16,152 nt of DNA from an uncultured Bacilli bacterium. Lineage in GTDB: Bacteria; Bacillota_I; Bacilli_A; RF39; UBA660. A program made the translations under genes and the position numbers. The stretch is taken from assembly GCA_947627405.1 (NCBI GenBank), contig CANQVY010000012.1:1-16152 (forward strand), read 5' to 3'. How positions within the stretch are numbered: position 1 is the first letter of the stretch; the number at the start of each line of letters is the position of its first letter. The notes beneath the pieces are model-generated. The model was not told the DNA's origin, made no database searches, and was given only the letters and a program-made list of their open reading frames with translations. This document shows positions 1 through 5,485 of the stretch, piece after piece.

Positions 1-129
1 CATCAACCGAGAATCTCTTTCGAGTCTTACTAATAGGGAGTAACTATAAAATTTATTTATTATCTTACACCAAACGATAACTCTCTTTAAAATAGTATTT
101 TATAATCGTATCCTATATCATCGCTTTCT
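1..129 (-). promoter_or_regulatory. T-box riboswitch leader, Stem I region (partial, runs off left edge)
   Basis: On the minus strand, about 7 nt after a consensus -10, the RNA shows T-box Stem I hallmarks: GATGATATAGGA (K-turn/GA motif side), AGAGAG (81-86) and apical GGTGTAAGA (63-71). Nested helices support it: 112-116 with 33-37 (ATAGG/CCTAT), 97-104 with 45-52 (8 bp, TATAAAAT/ATTTTATA), and 76-80 with 60-64 (TTATC/GATAA). Between the first two helices the 3' side of the specifier loop reads GTTACTC (44-38). It contains ACT (Thr), although TAC or TTA could also be read. T-boxes sense uncharged tRNA and usually control aminoacyl-tRNA synthetase or amino-acid genes. dnaI lies directly upstream as it does before thrS in Bacillus, so thrS is the likely regulated gene, but it is outside the window. 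The antiterminator/T-box sequence itself is also outside. Confidence 0.8.
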
Positions 130-135
130 AAATGT

Positions 136-164
136 ATTATAACAAAATGTTTCTAAAAAAGCAA
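136..164 (-). promoter_or_regulatory. Sigma-A type promoter of the T-box transcript
   Basis: Minus strand -35 TTGCTT (164-159), 17-bp spacer, -10 TATAAT (141-136). Transcription would begin near 129, just before the T-box Stem I, and proceed leftward out of the window. It lies about 30 bp after the dnaI stop, so the downstream gene has its own promoter. Confidence 0.85.
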
Positions 165-193
165 CTTTCATTTTTTAACTATCTTTTACTTTC

Positions 194-1111
194 TTATTCA
201 TTTCTTCTATTTTTGCTTACAAGTTCAAGTGGAACTGTTAATTGTTTGATTCTTTCGATCATTCTTCTTGCTTTTACTTGATCAATGCCACCACTTGTAC
301 AACTTAAATGTTTTTCTAACTCATCAATTTTGAAATTAGAGGTAAAGAAAGTTGGTAAATTTTCATCCATCCTGTATTGCAAAATAACTCCCAAAACTTC
401 ATCTCTTCCCCATGGAGTTAAATTTTCAGCGCCTATATCATCAATCAACAAAATATCGACTTTTTTAATCAAATCAAACCTTTCTTCATAGGTGTTCTCA
501 TTAAAAGAGGATTTTAACTTTCTTAAAAACTCTGGAAAATATACGATGATACTATTTACTTCTTTTTTAGCAAGTTCATTGAAAAGAGCAGCCAGTAGAT
601 ATGTTTTTCCAGATCCAAAGCTTCCTGATAAATAAAGTCCTTTTTGTTTATCATCCCTACCATAGTGATCCAGAAATTCTTTTATAAATTTAATAATAGG
701 TAATCGATTTTTATCATCTGTATACATTTCTTTTAATGATGCATTCTTGATTTCTTTAGGTATATCAAATAAAGTAACATATTTTTGGTATTTTGTATCT
801 TCTAAATATTTATTTTCATATTGACAAGCAACATAAGAAAAATCAATTGTATTTTTATTTACTTTCGGTTTGTAACAAAACCCTTTTACTTTATTTTTGC
901 ATGCAAGTAAACTTTTGCAATGCTTACAATGATTTTCTTCTTGACAAGATTCCATTAAATTTGAAGTATACTTCATTCCTAGACTTTCTTGAATCTTATA
1001 CTCATTTACAAAATCTGAAAAAGAATTCTCTGCTAAAGCTTTTTTATAATTTACTTTTAAATTGATTTCATCTTCATCTTTGAGTTTTATAAATTTTGTT
1101 ACACTTTCCAT
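194..1111 (-). CDS. dnaI: Primosomal protein DnaI (replicative helicase loader)
   Basis: AAA+ ATPase that loads the DnaB-type (DnaC in Bacillus) helicase ring at origins and restart sites. The 305-aa product matches the family length. Residues about 56-96 form a Cys-rich zinc module (C56, C62, C65, C71, C79, C96). As I recall, the Bacillus zinc ligands are spaced C-x2-C-x5-C-x7-H; here C62/C65/C71/C79 has that spacing with Cys in the His place. The C-terminal half has Walker A GSFGSGKT (163-170), Walker B LLIDDIG (DD 224-225), a sensor-1-like TSN near 257-259 and an Arg-rich end. ATG at 1111 is chosen because AGGTG lies 6 nt upstream; an in-frame GTG at 1120 is part of that Shine-Dalgarno. 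A TATAAT at 1139-1134 could serve as -10 but has no good -35. The usual neighbour dnaB is absent; upstream is a lysine-rich membrane-tail protein. Confidence 0.93.
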   Translation of the reverse strand: MESVTKFIKLKDEDEINLKVNYKKALAENSFSDFVNEYKIQESLGMKYTSNLMESCQEENHCKHCKSLLACKNKVKGFCYKPKVNKNTIDFSYVACQYENKYLEDTKYQKYVTLFDIPKEIKNASLKEMYTDDKNRLPIIKFIKEFLDHYGRDDKQKGLYLSGSFGSGKTYLLAALFNELAKKEVNSIIVYFPEFLRKLKSSFNENTYEERFDLIKKVDILLIDDIGAENLTPWGRDEVLGVILQYRMDENLPTFFTSNFKIDELEKHLSCTSGGIDQVKARRMIERIKQLTVPLELVSKNRRNE

Positions 1112-1160
1112 AGATATCACCTATCTCTATTGTATTATATAAAGAATAAAAAAACAAATA

Positions 1161-1184
1161 AAAAAAGCAGTTTATTCCACTGCT
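1161..1184 (-). terminator. Intrinsic terminator overlapping the end of the lysine-rich gene
   Basis: On minus, AGCAGT (1184-1179), a 7-nt loop, ACTGCT (1171-1166), then a T run. The 5' arm is inside the last codons of the upstream gene and its TAA (1174-1172) sits in the loop. Confidence 0.75.
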
Positions 1185-1543
1185 AATAAAAGAACTACCA
1201 CTGCAAGTAATATAAAGATTAAAGCATAGGCTAAATTTTTAGTTTTTTCACTTGCCTCTACAAAATCATTTTCTTTTTTTACTGTTTTCTTTTCTACTAC
1301 ACTTGTATGATTTTCCTCAATAGGTGTTGTTTGCTTTTTTACGACTTTTTTAGCTTCTGTTTTTTTTGCAGGTGTTTTTTTTGGAGTCGTTGTCTTCTTA
1401 GCTGCTGTTGTTTTCTTCGTTGTAACTGCCGCAGTCTTTGTTGGGCTTGCCTTTTTCGTTGTTGTTGATTTTTTTGCCGTAGATTTCTTTACTGTACTCG
1501 TTGTTTTCTTGGCTGCACTTGTCTTTGGTTTTGTTTCTGCCAT
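1172..1543 (-). CDS. Histone H1-like Lys/Thr/Ala-rich protein with C-terminal membrane anchor
   Basis: The 123-aa product has two parts. Residues 1 to about 72 are almost entirely K, T, A, S, P and V, in tracts such as KKTTAAKKTTTPKKTPAKK, very like the C-terminal domain of histone H1 and bacterial H1-like proteins. A more acidic linker (about 73-100) follows, then a 20-residue hydrophobic segment (about 103-122) ending in AVE. With no N-terminal signal, this predicts a tail-anchored protein with the basic region in the cytoplasm. Such a region should bind nucleic acid or acidic polymers non-specifically, so a DNA-to-membrane tether is possible; that is inference. GGAGGA lies 7 nt before the ATG and a candidate promoter lies at 1570-1598. 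It precedes dnaI but a terminator separates them. The coding DNA is repetitive and slippage-prone. Confidence 0.8.
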   Translation of the reverse strand: MAETKPKTSAAKKTTSTVKKSTAKKSTTTKKASPTKTAAVTTKKTTAAKKTTTPKKTPAKKTEAKKVVKKQTTPIEENHTSVVEKKTVKKENDFVEASEKTKNLAYALIFILLAVVVLLLAVE

Positions 1544-1569
1544 ACTTCATTCCTCCTACTCTAAATAAT

Positions 1570-1598
1570 ATCGTATCATTTTTTTGAATATTTCGCAA
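1570..1598 (-). promoter_or_regulatory. Candidate extended -10 promoter of the lysine-rich gene
   Basis: Minus strand -35 TTGCGA (1598-1593), 17-bp spacer, -10 TACGAT (1575-1570) preceded by TG one base away (TGATACGAT, an extended -10). It begins immediately after the aminopeptidase stop at 1600. Confidence 0.5.
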
Positions 1599-1599
1599 C

Positions 1600-2718
1600 T
1601 TATTTTTCCTCTTCATAGCCAAAATTTAATTCTTTTAATTCTGGAAGAACAAAAATACCATCTTTTCGAATTAAAACATCATCAAAATAAATTTCTCCGC
1701 CACCGTATTCCTTTCTTTGAATTAAAACCATGTCCCAATGAATAGCAGATTTATTTGTATTATCACAATCATCATAACAGCACCCTGGAGTAAAATGTAT
1801 AGACCCAAAGATTTTTTCATCATATAGGATATCTCCCATTGGGTATAATATTTTAGGATTGAATCCTAAAGAAAATTCACCTATATATCGAGCTCCAGCA
1901 TCTGTATCAAAAATTTCATTCAATTTTTTATTGTCTTCCTTACAAGTGGCTTCTATAATTTTTCCATCTTTAAATGTTAATGATACGTTCGTATAAATAT
2001 TTCCATTATATGGACTTGGTGTATTATAAGTAATCTTTCCATTTACACTTGTTTTTATAGGTGCAGAATAAAGTTCTCCATCGGGGATGTTTTTATCTCC
2101 TACACAAGGTATGGAAGGCATATTTTTTATAGAAAAAGTAAGATCCGTATTTTTAGCAACAATTCTAACTTTATCTGTTTTATCCATTAATTCTTTTAAT
2201 GGTTTCATTTTTTCATACATAGCTTGATAATTGACGTTCATAACAGAAAAAGCATAGCTTTTAAATTCATCATAAGTCATTTTTGCTTTATAAGCATCCA
2301 ATAAAGATGGATAATTTAATAATACCCATTTTCTTTCATTGATTTTCTTTTCACTAATTTCTTTTAAAGCTTTTCCTTGTTTTTTTCTTATTTCTGGATT
2401 TATATTTTTTCCTTCATAATCATTAATTGAATAAACAATCGAAATAAAAGCATCAAAATTTTCAACATCAAATTGCTCTTGTTTTTTTAATAGTTTTATT
2501 CTTTTTTCTGTCGATTTTTCGATAATACGAGTCGCGAGTGCTTGATCTGAAATTCGAATCGAAACGAGTGCTTTTAAATGCGTAATTTCATCAATTAAAG
2601 CTTCCAATAAATCTCTAGTTTTCAATGAAGTTGTTACAATTAATACCTTTTCGTTTTCTTTTAAATGTAAGGAATAATTGGCAATTGTATGCGCTAAAGT
2701 ATAAACATCATGCTTCAT
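1600..2718 (-). CDS. M29-family metallo-aminopeptidase (AmpS/PepS-like)
   Basis: Cytoplasmic zinc/cobalt aminopeptidase that removes N-terminal residues from peptides. Numbered from ATG at 2718 (372 aa, slightly shorter than the usual ~410), the expected ligands are E215 (DGELYSAP), E281 (GEFSLGFN), H308 (SIHFTPG), Y315, H327 and D329 (IHWD). The E-to-E distance of 66 and the H-x6-Y and HxD spacings agree with my recollection of Thermus AmpT. The H-to-H loop is shorter here (19 versus about 31) and holds CCYDDCD. ATG 2718 is preceded by GAGGTG with 6-nt spacing; the in-frame GTG at 2727 belongs to the ribosome binding site. It is divergent from the Asn-rich gene, with only 55 bp between the two starts. 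Confidence 0.9.
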   Translation of the reverse strand: MKHDVYTLAHTIANYSLHLKENEKVLIVTTSLKTRDLLEALIDEITHLKALVSIRISDQALATRIIEKSTEKRIKLLKKQEQFDVENFDAFISIVYSINDYEGKNINPEIRKKQGKALKEISEKKINERKWVLLNYPSLLDAYKAKMTYDEFKSYAFSVMNVNYQAMYEKMKPLKELMDKTDKVRIVAKNTDLTFSIKNMPSIPCVGDKNIPDGELYSAPIKTSVNGKITYNTPSPYNGNIYTNVSLTFKDGKIIEATCKEDNKKLNEIFDTDAGARYIGEFSLGFNPKILYPMGDILYDEKIFGSIHFTPGCCYDDCDNTNKSAIHWDMVLIQRKEYGGGEIYFDDVLIRKDGIFVLPELKELNFGYEEEK

Positions 2719-2773
2719 ATTTCTCACCTCTTTTTTTATTGTAACATAAAATATTATGGAAAGGAGTATTTTT

Positions 2774-3058
2774 ATGTATCCTAATAATTATAATATGCAA
2801 AATCAGATGGCCTATACAGATTCAAATATAGATTATTCAAACAACAATATTCGATGGGTTCGAAAAAATGATCGTTTTGGTGGTAGTGTATGGGTCCCTC
2901 TTATTTTAGGCGGCGCAGTGGGATATGCCTTTGGAAATAACAATAACAATTACAACAATGCTAGACCTATCTATGGGCCTTTTTATCCTGTAACAGGTCC
3001 TATTTACTGGTGGCCACCTTACAATAATAATAGTAATAACAATAATTATTACTTTTAA
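2774..3058 (+). CDS. Small Asn/Tyr-rich protein with a Gly-rich hydrophobic core
   Basis: Unrecognised 94-aa protein. Residues 1-28 are rich in N, Y, M and Q. Then come the RWVRKNDRFGG segment and a hydrophobic Gly-rich stretch VWVPLILGGAVGYAFG (about 39-54) that could span or insert into a membrane. Next is NNNNNYNN, a Pro/Tyr/Trp segment (PIYGPFYPVTGPIYWWPPY) and a second Asn run ending NNNNYYF. The composition recalls spore-coat or surface-adhesive low-complexity proteins, but no family is assignable. The start is the ATG at 2774 because AAGGAG lies 8 nt upstream; the ATG at 2756 lies just 5' of that Shine-Dalgarno. Its TAA overlaps the convergent gene's stop by 4 nt. The Asn runs come from AAT/AAC triplet tracts likely to vary between strains. 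Confidence 0.75.
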   Translation: MYPNNYNMQNQMAYTDSNIDYSNNNIRWVRKNDRFGGSVWVPLILGGAVGYAFGNNNNNYNNARPIYGPFYPVTGPIYWWPPYNNNSNNNNYYF

Positions 3059-3693
3059 TTGATTTGTTTATTAAGACTATTATTTAACATATCAAAAATT
3101 TTGATATGTTTTTCATTAATTGTTTCTAAGCTTTTTTTTAATTTTTTAAAAATCATTTCTAAATCCATACAATCTTCATTAAAATATTCCATATATATAT
3201 ATTTTAATTTATTTATATCTTTTTTCTTATACGCCTTATTCATTTCTTTTTCCAAAAATTGTTGAATTTCAAATTCATATCTTGTTAAAAATTTTTCCTC
3301 TTGCTTTGTAGTTTTTTTATAAATAATATTTACTGTATTGAGTTTTTTACTAATATCAAGAACATCTAATTCTTCTTCTAATAGTAGTCGTGACTTTGCT
3401 ATACATTTGTATTGTTCGTTAAATAATATGGCAATTACTCGATATCCATCTGTAAATAATATGGCATTTTTTCTTTGCCTATTTTTAAATAATTCCATTC
3501 CATTTTTTATTTCTTCTTTTTTCTCATCCATAAGTGTTACATTGTAATGAATTAAATCATCAATAACTTTGGTATCTACTTTTAAAAGTTTAATCTTTTT
3601 TACATGATCAATGGCATCCTCTTTATCCCATTCATAAAATTCAAGTATTTTTTGTTTTGAAAAATTAAGTAATATATCATATATGTATATCAT
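3055..3693 (-). CDS. Uncharacterised protein, DUF3603-like
   Basis: A 212-aa soluble protein with no signal or membrane segment. The N-terminus MIYIYDILLNF followed by LEFYEWDKEDAIDHVKKIKLLKV resembles an uncharacterised Firmicutes family I associate with DUF3603; this is recall, not a search. The middle (about 85-110: AILFTDGYRVIAILFNEQYKCIAKSRLL) looks like paired beta strands, and the rest is charged and helical. The ATG at 3693 is chosen because AAGGGGAG precedes it; a start at 3723 would lack such a site. The first 17 nt overlap the end of the upstream 73-aa gene, so translational coupling is likely. The stop overlaps the Asn-rich gene by 4 nt. Confidence 0.7.
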   Translation of the reverse strand: MIYIYDILLNFSKQKILEFYEWDKEDAIDHVKKIKLLKVDTKVIDDLIHYNVTLMDEKKEEIKNGMELFKNRQRKNAILFTDGYRVIAILFNEQYKCIAKSRLLLEEELDVLDISKKLNTVNIIYKKTTKQEEKFLTRYEFEIQQFLEKEMNKAYKKKDINKLKYIYMEYFNEDCMDLEMIFKKLKKSLETINEKHIKIFDMLNNSLNKQIN

Positions 3694-3898
3694 ATTTCTC
3701 CCCTTTCCAGCAAGTCGCACCAAGCATTAAAATCATTCCTATAATGCTTAATAAACATTCAAATCTTGTAAATATAAAGCAAAAATAATCAATCAGACTA
3801 TAACCAATAGCCATTAAATTTAAATACATAATTATATACGTTAATCCTATGATTAAAAGGCCAAATCCTATTAAAAATATGCAGATCCTATTTAACAT
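3677..3898 (-). CDS. Small two-transmembrane protein
   Basis: A 73-aa hydrophobic protein. Residues about 4-30 (CIFLIGFGLLIIGLTYIIMYLNLM) and about 47-63 (CLLSIIGMILMLGATCW) are membrane segments, joined by SLIDYFCFIFTRFE, with a short charged tail GEKYDIHI. No family recognised. GAAGGTGA sits just before the ATG. A TATGAT at 3937-3932 may be its -10, without a clear -35. The end overlaps the next gene and carries that gene's Shine-Dalgarno, so the two probably form a coupled operon. Confidence 0.75.
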   Translation of the reverse strand: MLNRICIFLIGFGLLIIGLTYIIMYLNLMAIGYSLIDYFCFIFTRFECLLSIIGMILMLGATCWKGEKYDIHI

Positions 3899-3961
3899 AT
3901 TTCACCTTCTATTATTAGCAAAAATAAAACAATCATACCTTAATATAGAATATTTTTTTAT

Positions 3962-3991
3962 AAAAAAAAAAGAACTATTTATTCGTTCCTT
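3962..3991 (-). terminator. Intrinsic terminator overlapping the Cys-rich gene's stop
   Basis: On minus, AAGGAAC (3991-3985), a 9-nt loop containing part of the stop codon, then GTTCTTT (3975-3969, one G-U pair), followed by a long T run. Confidence 0.75.
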
Positions 3992-4676
3992 TTGATAAGA
4001 CTTCTACTACTTTTTCGGAATATTGGCTTAACTGTTCTATATTTAGAGTCATACAACAAGGATTGATACGATTATGATCCAGTGCATCTAATTCCTGTTC
4101 TAAAGTCGTACTATCTTCTTCTCTCACCATGATTGCAGTAAATGGAGCAAGCAATGTGAAATTATATAAATTATCTTTCTTTCCATTTTTAGTAAAGCTA
4201 GGTGCAAGTGTTCCCTTTAAAAATATATTGTTTGAAATTTTTTCATTGATCTGATCCACCATTTCAAAGGATTTAGGCAAGGAGGTTTCTTTATTTTCTA
4301 TCGTTGCTTGTAAGATTCCTTTTAAATTTCTAAAAAAACAATCACTGCTTTCTTGATCATTTGCAAAGCAGGTCACACTACATTTTGCATCAAAATAATT
4401 TGTTTTAGGTATATAAACCAAATCAGCATCTAATATATCCACAACCTCTTCGATATTGCTCATATAATTTAATGCCGTATTTGAAAATAAAATATATGGT
4501 CTAGCAATTGTTCCCTCATGGCCTTTACAGCAAGCTTTAGTCTCAATGCCATTTTCATAACAAAATTTTAATAGATCGTATAAAGCTTCACTTCCCTCAG
4601 AAAAATCTTTTAATGCCTGCTCTATATTATCAATATTTTTTAAATCTCGAATAATTCCTGTATTGTAATTTTCCAT
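3975..4676 (-). CDS. Cys-rich protein of unknown function with a CCxGH motif
   Basis: Unrecognised 233-aa cytoplasmic protein; no signal or membrane segment. The N-terminal part reads FSEGSEALYDLLKFC, then GIETKACCKGHEG and RPYILFSN. Cysteines are C39, C49, C50, C99, C103, C113, C207 and C208, with H53; their clustering (CCKGH, CSVTC, PCC) suggests metal binding or redox chemistry, which is inference. The remainder alternates predicted strand and helix and ends with an acidic helix. AGGAG lies 10 nt upstream of the ATG. Its promoter appears to be back-to-back with that of gmk, and a terminator overlaps its TAG. It is a single-gene transcript. Confidence 0.75.
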   Translation of the reverse strand: MENYNTGIIRDLKNIDNIEQALKDFSEGSEALYDLLKFCYENGIETKACCKGHEGTIARPYILFSNTALNYMSNIEEVVDILDADLVYIPKTNYFDAKCSVTCFANDQESSDCFFRNLKGILQATIENKETSLPKSFEMVDQINEKISNNIFLKGTLAPSFTKNGKKDNLYNFTLLAPFTAIMVREEDSTTLEQELDALDHNRINPCCMTLNIEQLSQYSEKVVEVLSKGTNK

Positions 4677-4701
4677 AAATTTCTCACTCCTATTTAAGTA
4701 A

Positions 4702-4731
4702 ATTATAACAAATTTTTTTATTTACTTGAAT
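4702..4731 (-). promoter_or_regulatory. Candidate promoter of the Cys-rich gene, overlapping the gmk -35
   Basis: Minus strand -10 TATAAT (4707-4702) with a weak -35 TTCAAG (4730-4725) at 17 bp. The -35 occupies the same bases as the opposite-strand gmk -35. Confidence 0.4.
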
Positions 4732-4754
4732 ATTTTGGAATAAAAAGATATAAT
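4726..4754 (+). promoter_or_regulatory. Sigma-A type promoter of gmk
   Basis: -35 TTGAAT (4726-4731), 17-bp spacer, -10 TATAAT (4749-4754). The start site would be near 4761, giving a ~16-nt leader that consists almost only of the AAGGAGG ribosome binding site. Confidence 0.75.
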
Positions 4755-4776
4755 TATTCAATCAAGGAGGAAAATT

Positions 4777-5472
4777 ATGTCAAATATCAAACAGAAAAAA
4801 CGTGGTGAATTGATTATTATTTCTGGTACTACTTGTGCAGGTAAAGGAACCATTATTAAAAAGCTATTAGAAAAGCATAAAGATATGCGTTTATCCATAT
4901 CCTATACTTCTAGAGCTATAAGAGGTAATGAGGTCGATGGAGTGGATTATTATTTTATCTCTCGAGAAGAATTTGAAAGAAAAATTGAAAATCATGAGTT
5001 TTTAGAATATGCCAAAGTACGTTATGGAGAATATTTTGGTACTCCGAAAAAAGAAATTGAAGAAGTATTAGAATCTGGTAAAGATGTCATTTTAGAGATT
5101 GATGTACAAGGAGCCAAGCAAGTAAAAGAATTATTTCCAGAAACTATTTTAATTTTTATCTTAGCTCCTTCGTTTGAGGAAGTTAAAAGACGAATTAAAG
5201 CAAGAGGTTTTGAAAACAATGAACAAATTATTGATCGTTTTAGAACGGCCTATAAAGAGATTAATGAAATTCCAAAATACAATTATGTGGTCGTAAATGA
5301 TCAAGTAGAAGATGCCATATTAAAAGTAGAATCTATTTTAATTGCTCAAAAATGTCGTGTGGATCGAATTGAAGAAATTGCTGTTGAAAACGAAGAAGAA
5401 ATTTTGCATGAATTTATTATGGGAAAAGAATATAACAACGAAAAGCCAAATTATAATAAGGATACTAAATAG
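4777..5472 (+). CDS. gmk: Guanylate kinase
   Basis: Catalyses ATP + GMP to ADP + GDP in the cytoplasm. P-loop GTTCAGKGT at residues 17-25 (the usual form is GPSGxGKGT). The GMP-binding residues align with known family members: S42, R46 and R49 (ISYTSRAIRGNE), Y58 in GVDYYF, E77, Y86 in GEYFGT and D109 in EIDVQG. The lid is RRIKARGFENNEQIIDRF. The product is 231 aa, about 25 longer than typical, owing to an acidic then Asn/Lys-rich C-terminal tail (about 203-231). The P-loop replacement of PSG by TTC and the lid sequence are somewhat divergent but keep the catalytic residues. AAGGAGG precedes the ATG. Its TAG overlaps the convergent flavoprotein gene by 8 nt inside a shared palindrome. Confidence 0.9.
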   Translation: MSNIKQKKRGELIIISGTTCAGKGTIIKKLLEKHKDMRLSISYTSRAIRGNEVDGVDYYFISREEFERKIENHEFLEYAKVRYGEYFGTPKKEIEEVLESGKDVILEIDVQGAKQVKELFPETILIFILAPSFEEVKRRIKARGFENNEQIIDRFRTAYKEINEIPKYNYVVVNDQVEDAILKVESILIAQKCRVDRIEEIAVENEEEILHEFIMGKEYNNEKPNYNKDTK

Positions 5473-5485
5473 TATCCTTATTATA
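5452..5485. terminator. Perfect 16-bp palindrome: bidirectional terminator shared by gmk and the flavoprotein operon
   Basis: Left arm 5452-5467 and right arm 5470-5485 are perfect reverse complements around a 2-nt AA centre. The core is AAGGATACTA/TAGTATCCTT, flanked by AT-rich arms. Both genes stop inside it: gmk TAG at 5470-5472 and the flavoprotein TAG at 5467-5465. T-tracts are modest on either strand. Confidence 0.75.

Noticed and set aside
1398..1622. 74-codon minus-strand frame overlapping the lysine-rich gene
   Set aside because: It is another frame of the same A-rich DNA, with no independent ribosome binding site and a K/N-rich shadow composition.
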